Under the pieces are notes generated by a model. It made no database searches and was not told where the DNA came from. It saw only the letters and a program-made list of their open reading frames with translations. From contig CAZNTE010000003.1 of the NCBI GenBank assembly GCA_964575895.1, forward strand, positions 54,754 through 118,753: a stretch of 64,000 bases of DNA. Direction: 5' to 3'. Numbering within the stretch: position 1 is the stretch's first letter; every line of letters starts with the position of its first letter. This DNA comes from Gudongella sp964575895 (GTDB taxonomy: Bacteria; Bacillota; Clostridia; Tissierellales; Tissierellaceae). The position numbers and the translations under genes were made by a program. Of this stretch, positions 53,581 to 61,537 are shown one piece after another.

Positions 53581-54567
53581 TTAACTTCTCTTATCCCTTT
53601 CAGAAACAAAGAAACGTTGGTAAATTCCTCTGTCTAGATATCTTTCAAGCAGAGCTTTTAGCATATCATCTGAAATCTTAACCTCTTTATCTATTATATC
53701 AAGCCATAGAGGTACTCCTCTACTATTTTCTGGAGTTAAACTTAAGACCAGTCTGGAAATATACTCTAGAAATTGACCCTGTTCACTTATTATATCCACT
53801 CCAATAACCATTGGAAGAAGAGAACTTCTTATGAAGGCTGAAGTGTAGCCCTTCTTTTCCTTCTTGTTTACATCTTCACCAATGGGAATGTACTCTCCAT
53901 AATTAAGTAGACCATAAAGAAGCTCCCTATCATAGAGGACACCCTTGATATCCTTATGGTTTTTCTTCAATTCATCTCCGATTATGGAAGTTTTAATGTC
54001 CTTAATAACTCCTGCAAGTAAAATATTTTTCTCCATGCAAAGAGAAACTAGCTCATTCCATTTATCCAAGGCATAGATATTGTATCTAATAAGTCCCCCG
54101 TCCATTAGAATTATGTGAGGGTTTAACTTCTTTGCTCCTTCTATGGCGGCTTCCACCTCTAGATTGGCTAGGATGGAATCCTTGTTTTCTCCTTTTACTT
54201 CTTCTTCTAGAATCAAGCTAGATTCTATTTTTTCATCCAAGAGGGGAGTATATACCCTGGATACAAATATGGGATCATTTATCCTTATGGTAGATTTGGC
54301 CATGGCCTGAAAAGCCTCAATATAATGGGGGTAACTCCCTCCCATTCTATTGTTTGATCCATCCACTCCCACAAGTCCACCTAGATTCTTTATCTCCTCT
54401 AGTTTAGAATTCCCTAGTTTTTCCAAGGTCTGTATCATGCCAATATTGGACTGGATAAAACTCCTAAGTCTGTTCTTATCATTGTCAAATATGGAATTAT
54501 ATCGGCCTGAAAGGTCTAAATTCACATCTTTTATTCTGTCCTTTATGTCCTCATTCAAAGTATACAT
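53581..54567 (-). CDS. NurA-domain nuclease
   Basis: 328 residues. The NurA nuclease domain shows VGVDGSNN (Asp69), EVEAAIEGA (candidate catalytic Glu139) and HIILMDGGLIRY (Asp156), matching the metal-binding D-E-D set of the family. The C-terminal 40 residues contain no His, where characterised NurA proteins have a conserved one, so activity should be tested. It lies 18 bases before herA with its own ribosome site, and divergently from abrB. It sits within an otherwise conserved housekeeping block, where Bacillus subtilis has no such genes. Confidence 0.82.
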   Translation of the reverse strand: MYTLNEDIKDRIKDVNLDLSGRYNSIFDNDKNRLRSFIQSNIGMIQTLEKLGNSKLEEIKNLGGLVGVDGSNNRMGGSYPHYIEAFQAMAKSTIRINDPIFVSRVYTPLLDEKIESSLILEEEVKGENKDSILANLEVEAAIEGAKKLNPHIILMDGGLIRYNIYALDKWNELVSLCMEKNILLAGVIKDIKTSIIGDELKKNHKDIKGVLYDRELLYGLLNYGEYIPIGEDVNKKEKKGYTSAFIRSSLLPMVIGVDIISEQGQFLEYISRLVLSLTPENSRGVPLWLDIIDKEVKISDDMLKALLERYLDRGIYQRFFVSERDKRS

Positions 54568-54603
54568 TCACTCACCTACTTCTCCGTGATATAGTTAAAA
54601 ATA

Positions 54604-54632
54604 TTGACTTTTTATTGAAAATATGGTAATAT
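54604..54632 (+). promoter_or_regulatory. Sigma-A promoter of abrB
   Basis: TTGACT (54604-54609), 17-bp spacer, TAATAT (54627-54632). Confidence 0.75.
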
Positions 54633-54674
54633 TCTACCAAGGTTATTATGTTAACCTATATGGGAGGTGGCTTG

Positions 54675-54917
54675 ATGAAATCCACAGGTATAGTTCGTAA
54701 AGTAGACGAACTTGGTAGAGTGGTAATACCTATTGAGCTAAGAAGAACATTGGATATCCAGATAAAAGATCCCTTGGAGATATTTGTCGATGAGGATAAA
54801 ATCATCTTAAGAAAATTCTCTCCATCTTGTATCTTTTGTGGTGAAGCTAAGGATATCGAAAACTTCAAAGGGAAGAATATTTGCCCCGGTTGCAAAGCTG
54901 AGCTTAGTTCTAAGTAG
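54675..54917 (+). CDS. abrB: AbrB-family transition-state regulator
   Basis: 80 residues from the ATG at 54675, seven bases after GGGAGGTGG. The N-terminal swapped-hairpin DNA-binding domain is typical (STGIVRKVDELGRVVIPIEL). The C-terminal half carries a four-Cys zinc-ribbon-like segment, CIFCGEA and CPGCKAEL, as in clostridial AbrB. AbrB represses stationary-phase and sporulation genes in Bacillus. Position between rsmI and metG-type genes matches Bacillus; here the gene is divergent from nurA. Confidence 0.93.
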   Translation: MKSTGIVRKVDELGRVVIPIELRRTLDIQIKDPLEIFVDEDKIILRKFSPSCIFCGEAKDIENFKGKNICPGCKAELSSK

Positions 54918-54929
54918 ACCGCATAATAA

Positions 54930-54957
54930 AGCATTCAGGTTATCCTGAGTGTTTTGT
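54930..54957 (+). terminator. Terminator between abrB and rsmI (bidirectional)
   Basis: GCATTCAGG / CCTGAGTGT hairpin with TTTTGTTATTTT tail on the plus strand. Confidence 0.8.
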
Positions 54958-55775
54958 TATTTTAAGAGTAAACTTTCCTTATATACCTCATTCTTGTTTA
55001 ATCCTGTTTTATCAACAACTGCTTTTATTGCATCCTTTGAACTTAATCCTAAATTTAAAAAGTACTCTAGCTCACTTTTTATGTCAAATTCTTCCTTAAC
55101 TTCATGTCCGCCCTCCACCACTAGAATCATCTCTCCCTTAAGGTCTCTTTCACTTAAAACCTCTAATAGATAATTTATGTCCCCTCTAATGGTTTCTTCA
55201 TAATGTTTAGTTAACTCCCTTGACAAGGATACCTTTCTATTGCCAAAAACCTCATGTATATCCTTGATACAATCCTTTATTCTGTGAGGGCTTTCATAGA
55301 ATATAAGTGTTCTTTTTTCATCCTTTAATCTCTCTAGGCCCTTTTTCCTGTCTCCTTTTTTTGAAGGTAGAAATCCTTCAAACACGAACTTACTTGTATC
55401 AAGGCCAGATACAACTAAAGCCAGTAAAGAAGCCGATGGACCAGGAAGACCTATAACCTGTATGTCTTCCTCTATGCAAAGCCTAATTAAATCATGCCCT
55501 GGATCTGATATTCCAGGCATACCAGCATCACTAACAAGAGCAATATTCTTGCCCTCCTTTAGCTGATTGATAAGATAATATCCCTTTTCTCTTATGTTAT
55601 GTTCATGATAACTAGTAAGTGGTTTCTTAATTTCATAGTGATTTAAAAGTTTTAAAGTATGTCTTGTATCTTCTGCAGCAATTAAGTCAACACTTCTTAG
55701 TATATTAAGAGTTCTAATTGTAATATCATCTAAATTTCCTATGGGAGTTGGACAAATATATAGTATTCCCTCCAT
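54957..55775 (-). CDS. rsmI: 16S rRNA (cytidine1402-2'-O)-methyltransferase
   Basis: 272 residues. RsmI belongs to the tetrapyrrole-methylase fold and methylates C1402 of 16S rRNA with SAM. Motifs: YICPTPIGNLDDIT, AEDTRHTLKLLNHY, ALVSDAGMPGISDPG and FYESPHRI. It lies nine bases after trmN6 and before abrB, as in Bacillus subtilis (yabC). Confidence 0.95.
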   Translation of the reverse strand: MEGILYICPTPIGNLDDITIRTLNILRSVDLIAAEDTRHTLKLLNHYEIKKPLTSYHEHNIREKGYYLINQLKEGKNIALVSDAGMPGISDPGHDLIRLCIEEDIQVIGLPGPSASLLALVVSGLDTSKFVFEGFLPSKKGDRKKGLERLKDEKRTLIFYESPHRIKDCIKDIHEVFGNRKVSLSRELTKHYEETIRGDINYLLEVLSERDLKGEMILVVEGGHEVKEEFDIKSELEYFLNLGLSSKDAIKAVVDKTGLNKNEVYKESLLLK

Positions 55776-55783
55776 AAACTCAC

Positions 55784-56497
55784 CTATCTCTTTTCGTATA
55801 TTTCATAAATTTCGTCTGTATAGCTTCCATCTTCATTGTATATATATAAGGGATCTAAAATTCTAAAGTCTTTATTTGCATCCTTATGACCTTCAATTAA
55901 AAAAAGGTTGGTATTCTTAGTTTTTTTTGGATGCACAAACCTAATAAATTTTGGCTCTATCTTACATTCTCTCATATGATAGAGAACATCCACCAACCGA
56001 TTGGGTCTATGAACCATGTATAGTTTCCCCCTTGGTTTAAGTAAGTATGATGCTACCTTTAGAATATCTTCTAAGGTTCCCTTTAGCTCATGTCTTGACA
56101 GGGCAAAATTTTCCTTGTCATTTATTATAGCTCCTCCTGATTTCATGTAGGGAGGATTACAGGTTATAACATCAACGGATGCCTTAGGTAGGATATTTAC
56201 AAGGTCCCTTAAGTCCCTATGTAGGATCTCTATTCTATCATCTAAGGAATTCATTGTTACGCTTCTCTTTGCCATATTAAAAACTTCATCCTGGATTTCT
56301 ACTCCATAAATTTTCTTAACAAGTTTATCATCCACAAGTCTCAAGGGAATAATTCCAGTTCCAGTTCCCAAATCAATAACTATGCCTTTTGCCCTTGCAA
56401 ATGATGAAAGTAATATAGCATCCACGCCATAGGAAAACATACCCTTGTTTTGAATTATATCATATTCAGTTCCTGGCACTTTATCTATTCTTTCCAT
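55784..56497 (-). CDS. trmN6: tRNA1(Val) (adenine37-N6)-methyltransferase
   Basis: 237 residues from the ATG at 56497, five bases after AGGAG; the frame extends upstream but without a start context and across the terminator of the previous gene. Class-I SAM methyltransferase: GTGTGIIPL (SAM), CNPPYMKSGG (NPPY motif of N6-adenine methylases) and a YabB/TrmN6-type C-terminus. Location before rsmI matches Bacillus subtilis yabB. Confidence 0.92.
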   Translation of the reverse strand: MERIDKVPGTEYDIIQNKGMFSYGVDAILLSSFARAKGIVIDLGTGTGIIPLRLVDDKLVKKIYGVEIQDEVFNMAKRSVTMNSLDDRIEILHRDLRDLVNILPKASVDVITCNPPYMKSGGAIINDKENFALSRHELKGTLEDILKVASYLLKPRGKLYMVHRPNRLVDVLYHMRECKIEPKFIRFVHPKKTKNTNLFLIEGHKDANKDFRILDPLYIYNEDGSYTDEIYEIYEKR

Positions 56498-56518
56498 GAT
56501 TACTCCTAAATATATACG

Positions 56519-56540
56519 AAAAAAGACCCAAAAGGGTCTA
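56519..56540 (-). terminator. Terminator of the ferredoxin gene
   Basis: AGACCC-TTTT-GGGTCT hairpin followed on the minus strand by TTTTTTC. Confidence 0.85.
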
Positions 56541-56556
56541 ATTTCTAAATTAAGTA

Positions 56557-56724
56557 CTAAGCTGGGTTTGGTGCGTCCACTGGACAAACACTTGCACAAG
56601 CTCCACAGTCTATACACTTATCAGGATCGATAACATATATATCACCTGCTGTAATAGCTTCTGTTGGGCACTCTGGTTCACATGCACCACAAGCGATGCA
56701 ATCATCATTAATTATGTAAGCCAT
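56557..56724 (-). CDS. 2[4Fe-4S] ferredoxin
   Basis: 55 residues from the ATG at 56724 (AGGAGGTGAAAAGA site). Two CxxCxxCxxxCP cluster motifs, CIACGACEPECP and CIDCGACASVCP, make it a typical clostridial ferredoxin of low potential, an electron carrier for fermentation and hydrogenase or oxidoreductase partners. It sits between yaaT and trmN6 in place of Bacillus yabA. A terminator follows it. Confidence 0.95.
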   Translation of the reverse strand: MAYIINDDCIACGACEPECPTEAITAGDIYVIDPDKCIDCGACASVCPVDAPNPA

Positions 56725-56843
56725 TCTTTTCACCTCCTGAAGAATGAAATCTACTTGGTTATATTTTAACAGATTTAAGATAAATTTGAAAGAGGTAATT
56801 AAAAAATCCTTCCCAGACAAATGGGAAGGATTAGCGCTAATTC

Positions 56844-57740
56844 CTAGTTTTTTTCTAGGACTTTAAAGGCTTCGATTGAATCGGGGTCTATGTTGTTATC
56901 ATTATTTCTTTGGTAGCTGGGATCATACTTGCCAGTTAGTTCTATATCTTCCACCTGATACTGGATAATATCCTCAGTTCCATCAGATAATCTTACCTTT
57001 GCCTTTACTCTTTCCAGCAAGGTATAGGTATCAATAATAACCCCTCTTCCATCTGGAGTTTTTACTATAGCTCCAACTGTGGGCATTTTCTTAAGTAATT
57101 CTTCATAAGTATCTTGCTCATATTTTAGACAACACATCAATCTTCCACAAAGACCAGAAATCTTAGTGGGATTTAGGGATAGGCTTTGTTCCTTTGCCAT
57201 TTTAATGGACACAGGTGCAAACTCTCCTAAAAATTTAGCACAACAAACCACCTGACCACAAGGACCAACTCCACCAATCATCTTAGCTTCGTCTCTAACA
57301 CCTATTTGTCTAAGTTCTATTCTGGTTTTAAAAATTGCAGCCAGATCTTTAACCAATTCTCTGAAATCTACTCTTCCATCTGCAGTAAAGTAGAAGATAA
57401 CCTTGTTATTATCAAAGGTATACTCAACATCCACCAGCTTCATTTCCAGATTATGTTCAGATACCTTACTTTGACATATTTCTAAGGCTTCCTTTGCCCT
57501 CTTCTTATTGTCCCTATGAATTTCAAAATCTTCATCTTCTGCAATTCTTAGTACCTTTTTCAAGGGAGAAACTATTTCAGATTCTTCAACCTCCCTAGGC
57601 CCAACTACAACATGTCCAAATTCCACACCTCTTGCAGTCTCCACAATTACAAAATCATTGTGATTTACTTCTATAACATCAGGGTCAAAGTAATATATCT
57701 TCCCTGCTTTTTTAAACCTTACACCAACTACCCTTACCAT
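56844..57740 (-). CDS. yaaT: PSP1-domain protein YaaT (RicT)
   Basis: 298 residues. PSP1 C-terminal domain: GVEFGHVVVGPREVEE and RELVKDLAAIFKTRIELRQIGVRDEAKMIGG with a Cys-rich GPCGQVVCCAKFL and GLCGRLMCCLKYE region that binds iron-sulfur clusters in the Y-complex (RicA-RicF-RicT). RicT supports sporulation phosphorelay and mRNA processing in Bacillus. The ATG overlaps the holB stop by one base (TAATG). Confidence 0.95.
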   Translation of the reverse strand: MVRVVGVRFKKAGKIYYFDPDVIEVNHNDFVIVETARGVEFGHVVVGPREVEESEIVSPLKKVLRIAEDEDFEIHRDNKKRAKEALEICQSKVSEHNLEMKLVDVEYTFDNNKVIFYFTADGRVDFRELVKDLAAIFKTRIELRQIGVRDEAKMIGGVGPCGQVVCCAKFLGEFAPVSIKMAKEQSLSLNPTKISGLCGRLMCCLKYEQDTYEELLKKMPTVGAIVKTPDGRGVIIDTYTLLERVKAKVRLSDGTEDIIQYQVEDIELTGKYDPSYQRNNDNNIDPDSIEAFKVLEKN

Positions 57741-58717
57741 TAAAACTCCTCCTGTATTTTAAACAACATTGTCTCTATGGACAATTGAAAATTTACGTTT
57801 GTCTGAACATCTTCCATGGTTTTTACTATCTTCTCTATTATATCATTAATTTTTTCAAAATCTAGAAAAGATTGTTCTCGTAACAAAATCTTCTTATCAC
57901 TATTTATAATTAAGTCTGAATCTTGAAGGGTTTTATACAGGATTAGGTCTCTAAACCAGAATAAAAATATTTCTAAAATATCTTGAATACTATCCTTATT
58001 TTCATTAAATCTATCAATTGTAGCAAATACCTTCCACTTTTCACCTTTTACCAGGGAATCGATCAACTCAAGAACCCATTCTCTTTTTTGAAAGAACTCC
58101 TCTGATTCACAAAGATGGATTGCTTTGCCTATGGACCCTTTGGTAAATTCGGATAAGAAGTATGCCTTTTCTAAATCCACCCTTCTATCTTTAAGAAATT
58201 TAACCACTTCTTCTTTGGAAAGGGGATAAAACTTAACAATCTGCCCTCTGCTTCTTATGGTCTGAAGAAGATTTTTAACCGATGATGATACAAAAATAAT
58301 ATGTATGTAACCAGGTGGCTCTTCCAGGGTCTTAAGAAAAGCATTTTGACCTTCTTTATTCATTAAATGAGCTTCATCTATAATCAATACTTTTTTTTCA
58401 GACTCAAAAGGAGCCATTGCCATACTGCGAATAACCTGGTCAATTACTCCTTTTTTTATAAGATTCTTCTCTGGGAAAATTTCCATAAAATCAGGGTGAT
58501 TACCAGAATCAAACTTCCTACAGGAAGAGCAGATTTGGCATGGCTCATTATTTTTCTCTTTACACAATAAGGTCTTCGCAAAAATCCTTGCAACAGTTCT
58601 TTTTCCTAGACCTTCATCTCCATCGAAAATGTAAAAATGACTTTCATTACCTTTCTCGATAGCTTTTTTCAGACTTTCTATAGCTATTTTATGGCCTATA
58701 ATACTCTTGTAATTCAT
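57740..58717 (-). CDS. holB: DNA polymerase III delta' subunit
   Basis: 325 residues from the ATG at 58717 (GGAGG five bases upstream); longer frame ends in yaaQ. AAA+ clamp-loader subunit: FIFDGDEGLGKRTVAR (P-loop), VLIIDEAHLMNKEGQNAFLKTLEEPP (Walker B), and a zinc-binding CQICSSCRKF insertion of four Cys. SRC-type sensor SVKNLLQTIRSRGQ. It belongs to the conserved tmk-darA-holB-yaaT run. Confidence 0.95.
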   Translation of the reverse strand: MNYKSIIGHKIAIESLKKAIEKGNESHFYIFDGDEGLGKRTVARIFAKTLLCKEKNNEPCQICSSCRKFDSGNHPDFMEIFPEKNLIKKGVIDQVIRSMAMAPFESEKKVLIIDEAHLMNKEGQNAFLKTLEEPPGYIHIIFVSSSVKNLLQTIRSRGQIVKFYPLSKEEVVKFLKDRRVDLEKAYFLSEFTKGSIGKAIHLCESEEFFQKREWVLELIDSLVKGEKWKVFATIDRFNENKDSIQDILEIFLFWFRDLILYKTLQDSDLIINSDKKILLREQSFLDFEKINDIIEKIVKTMEDVQTNVNFQLSIETMLFKIQEEF

Positions 58718-58730
58718 AAATTCCTCCAAG

Positions 58731-59012
58731 CTAGATCCTAACATACTTATCAATAGGGAGAACAAATAAGTTAGCACCTACAGTGACCTCAGTGTTTCCA
58801 TTTTTAACCTGCTTAGGTTTACACTTACTTCTAATAAGTTCTATTGTACTATCAACCTTCTCATCATCCACTCCAAGAAGCAGAGTAGTATTACCCTTAC
58901 TTAAAAACCCTCCTGATGTGCTAAGCTTAGTTATTCTAATTTTATTTGTCATAAGTGTCTTTACAACACTGTTAGTAAACTCATCATCAATTATTGCCAT
59001 AACTAACTTCAT
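58731..59012 (-). CDS. Second DarA-like cyclic-di-AMP receptor, short form
   Basis: 93 residues, PII-like fold, homologue of its upstream neighbour (MKLVMAI, STSGGFLSKGNTTLL, NLFVLPIDKYVRI). The extended loop before the last strand is about 15 residues shorter than in DarA. The c-di-AMP-contacting GGFL-x-x-GNTT stretch is retained. It starts 11 bases after the first darA and precedes holB by 14 bases. It may bind c-di-AMP with another partner, or a different ligand. Confidence 0.88.
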   Translation of the reverse strand: MKLVMAIIDDEFTNSVVKTLMTNKIRITKLSTSGGFLSKGNTTLLLGVDDEKVDSTIELIRSKCKPKQVKNGNTEVTVGANLFVLPIDKYVRI

Positions 59013-59022
59013 AAGACACCTC

Positions 59023-59349
59023 CTATATCCTTACATGCTTTTCTATATCAAGTACAAACACCGTAGCTCCTCCAACCTTTACTTCCAAAGGATAGGGAAT
59101 GTAGGTATCTCCTGGCATTGTCACTGTTAATAGAGATGTGGTTATCTCCCTGGTCTTACAATTTTCTTCTATAACTTTTATAACATCATCAACTTTATCA
59201 TCTTCAACACCACTTAGGATGGTTGTATTTCCAGCCTTGAGAAATCCTCCAGTAGAAGCCAATTTTGTAACCCTAAGGTCCTTTTCCATCAATTCTTCGA
59301 TCACATTATTTGCATCTTGGTCTTGTACAATAGCTACCACTAGTTTCAT
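59023..59349 (-). CDS. darA: Cyclic-di-AMP receptor DarA (YaaQ/PstA)
   Basis: 108 residues, the normal length of DarA (109 in Bacillus). PII-like trimeric protein that binds cyclic di-AMP. The ligand loop STGGFLKAGNTTILSG, the central loop (MPGDTYIPYPLEVKVGG) and the C-terminal VFVLDIEKHVRI are typical. It lies 14 bases after tmk, as in Bacillus subtilis. Confidence 0.95.
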   Translation of the reverse strand: MKLVVAIVQDQDANNVIEELMEKDLRVTKLASTGGFLKAGNTTILSGVEDDKVDDVIKVIEENCKTREITTSLLTVTMPGDTYIPYPLEVKVGGATVFVLDIEKHVRI

Positions 59350-59363
59350 TTTGATTCCCCCTC

Positions 59364-59987
59364 TTATTTAATTTCTAGTCTTTCCTTTAAAGCAGTTATA
59401 GTCTGAGCATAAACTTCATCTATGGGTCTTGAAGCATCAATTATTACAATGTTCTCAGGATAATCCTTTAGAAGAGTCATGTAGCCATCATAGACTACCT
59501 TATGAAAAGCTCCTCCCTCTTCTTCTAACCTGTCCCCGCCTTCTCTTGTCTTTCGTAAAAGAGTTACCTCTGGATCAACATGAAAAAAAAGAATTAAATC
59601 AGGAACTATTCCTCTAAGTCCAAACTCATTAATCATCTTAACCTTTTCAATGCCAAGACCTCTTCCAACCCCTTGATAGGCAAGGGAGGAAAGTAGAAAT
59701 CTATCACAAACAACTACTTTTCCTTCTTCAATTGAGGGGATAATCTTTTCATGAACATGCTGAGCTCTTGATGCCGCAAATAAAAGGGCTTCTGTCTCTG
59801 CTCCCATTTTTTCATGGTCCCTATCTATAATGATATCTCTGATTTTTTCACCAATTTTTGTTCCGCCAGGCTCTCTAGTTATAATATAATCAAAGCCATT
59901 TTCCTTAAGGTATTGACCTACTAAATTTAGCATGGTGGATTTGCCTGATCCATCAGGACCCTCCAAGGTTATAAATTTTCCCCTCAC
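59364..59987 (-). CDS. tmk: Thymidylate kinase
   Basis: 207 residues from the GTG at 59987, eight bases after AGGAG; an upstream GTG lies inside the ribosome site. P-loop GPDGSGKST at the N-terminus, the DR(Y/F) motif VCDRFLLSSLAYQG, and the LID. It phosphorylates dTMP. It begins just after the stop of the upstream decarboxylase-family gene and starts the tmk-darA-holB-yaaT operon core. Confidence 0.97.
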   Translation of the reverse strand: MRGKFITLEGPDGSGKSTMLNLVGQYLKENGFDYIITREPGGTKIGEKIRDIIIDRDHEKMGAETEALLFAASRAQHVHEKIIPSIEEGKVVVCDRFLLSSLAYQGVGRGLGIEKVKMINEFGLRGIVPDLILFFHVDPEVTLLRKTREGGDRLEEEGGAFHKVVYDGYMTLLKDYPENIVIIDASRPIDEVYAQTITALKERLEIK

Positions 59988-59998
59988 TAACAACACTC

Positions 59999-61411
59999 CT
60001 ATTCTAAAACTACAACATTATCCTTATTATAACCCATTAGGCCAACAATTTCTATACCGTTGTCCATAAGGAATAATACATGCTCATATATCTCTTGGGT
60101 TATTTCCTCACCAGGAACTATAAGTGGAATTCCTGGTGGATAAGGAATTATTGGTGCTGCTGAAACTCTTCCAACAGCATCCTTTAACTTAATTTGCTCT
60201 TTTTTTCCGTAATAAGCATCAGCAGGTCTCATAATAACTTTAGGAGTTGGCATCTTTACATTAACCCAATTGATTTCTTCATAGGGAGCATTCTTCGCCA
60301 AATCTTCTATAGCTGCTATTACTTTTTCGAAGTCCTCATCTTCATTCATAAGGCTCGTTAGGATTAAGGCATAATAAAAATCAGCCATTTCCAGTCTAAT
60401 ATTATATTCAGTTCTTAATTTCTTCTTAACTGTGGAGCCTCTAATACCATCTATATTAATTAGAATCTTAGTATTGTCTTTATCAAATATAGTTTCATCT
60501 TCACTATCACCTACAAAAACATCAACCCTTGGTATTTCTTGTAGTCTTTTTATTACTTCATTAACCTTATCTATACTCTTATCAAGTCTGTCTCTTCCTT
60601 CTCCATCCATGTATGCTGCTGCAATTTCATTGGATAGGGTGAATAGGTAGGATGGACTTGTTGTAGTATATAATTGGTATCTATCTCTAAGTTTGTTTAG
60701 GTCTATTCTATCAGTTCCAACATGAATCATTGATGTTTGAGTGAAGCTTGGCAAGGTCTTATGAGTTGAATGAATAACAATATCTGCTCCTGCTTCTAGT
60801 GCTGACATTGGAAGCTTATCTGAAAAAGTCATGTGTGGACCATGGGCTTCGTCAACCATTAAAATCTTATTATGCTTATGAACAATATCAGCAATAGCTT
60901 TTACATCTGAACATACTCCATAGTAATTAGGATATGTCATAACCACTGCTTTAATATCTGGGTTCTGTGTAAGTGCTTCTTCTATATCTTCAGGATATAA
61001 ACCAGTTAATACATTATGGTTTTCATTGTAATTTGGATAAACATATATAGGTTGCAGTCTATTTAAAATCAAGGCATTGTAAACTGCCTTGTGACAATTT
61101 CTTTGTATAAGAACCTTATCACCTGGCTTTGTAATTGTAGCCAATGCAATATAAATACTTCCAGTTGATCCATTAACTGCGTAATAGGTAGCTTTTGATC
61201 CAAATACCTTGGCAGCATGCTCTTGGGACTCTTGAATAATTCCTCTAGGTTCAAGCAAATTATCCATTCCTTCTACTTCTGTTGTGTCAATATAGGGTAT
61301 ATATTCACCCCAATTAATCAGGGTACTTCTACCTTTATGCCCTGGCATATGAAATGAAACGCTGTTTTCTTCCATAAGGTTCTTTAATGCATCTAATACA
61401 GGTGTTTTCAT
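59999..61411 (-). CDS. Orn/Lys/Arg decarboxylase family PLP enzyme (YaaO type)
   Basis: 470 residues. Fold-type I PLP decarboxylase: SFHMPGHKGR at the N-terminus, NGSTGSIYIAL (PLP phosphate), VDEAHGPHMTF (Asp for PLP nitrogen) and the Schiff-base Lys in HSTHKTLPSFTQ, with a C-terminal PYPPGIPLIVPGE. The position before tmk equals Bacillus subtilis yaaO, an inferred lysine/arginine decarboxylase. The actual substrate is uncertain. A sigma-A promoter and a pair of direct repeats lie upstream (61456-61508), which suggests that the gene is regulated by an unidentified factor. Confidence 0.9.
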   Translation of the reverse strand: MKTPVLDALKNLMEENSVSFHMPGHKGRSTLINWGEYIPYIDTTEVEGMDNLLEPRGIIQESQEHAAKVFGSKATYYAVNGSTGSIYIALATITKPGDKVLIQRNCHKAVYNALILNRLQPIYVYPNYNENHNVLTGLYPEDIEEALTQNPDIKAVVMTYPNYYGVCSDVKAIADIVHKHNKILMVDEAHGPHMTFSDKLPMSALEAGADIVIHSTHKTLPSFTQTSMIHVGTDRIDLNKLRDRYQLYTTTSPSYLFTLSNEIAAAYMDGEGRDRLDKSIDKVNEVIKRLQEIPRVDVFVGDSEDETIFDKDNTKILINIDGIRGSTVKKKLRTEYNIRLEMADFYYALILTSLMNEDEDFEKVIAAIEDLAKNAPYEEINWVNVKMPTPKVIMRPADAYYGKKEQIKLKDAVGRVSAAPIIPYPPGIPLIVPGEEITQEIYEHVLFLMDNGIEIVGLMGYNKDNVVVLE

Positions 61412-61455
61412 CTCGCTTGATCGACCTCCTCTTTGATTTTTTTGATAACGGTATT

Positions 61456-61484
61456 ATTATAATATAGATTTTAATATTCGTAAA
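61456..61484 (-). promoter_or_regulatory. Sigma-A promoter of the decarboxylase-family gene
   Basis: TTTACG (61479-61484), 17-bp spacer, TATAAT (61456-61461) on the minus strand. The -35 lies in the first of two direct repeats. Confidence 0.7.
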
Positions 61485-61508
61485 CTATAATTTTAATATA
61501 CGTAAACT
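61468..61508 (-). repeat. Two 19-bp direct repeats at the decarboxylase promoter
   Basis: On the minus strand AGTTTACG[T/A]ATATTAAAAT occurs twice (61490-61508 and 61468-61486), differing by one base, with a 22-bp period, about two helical turns. One copy covers the -35 element. A candidate operator. Confidence 0.65.
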
Positions 61509-61537
61509 TTTTTGTAAAAAAACTACTTTTCTAATTT

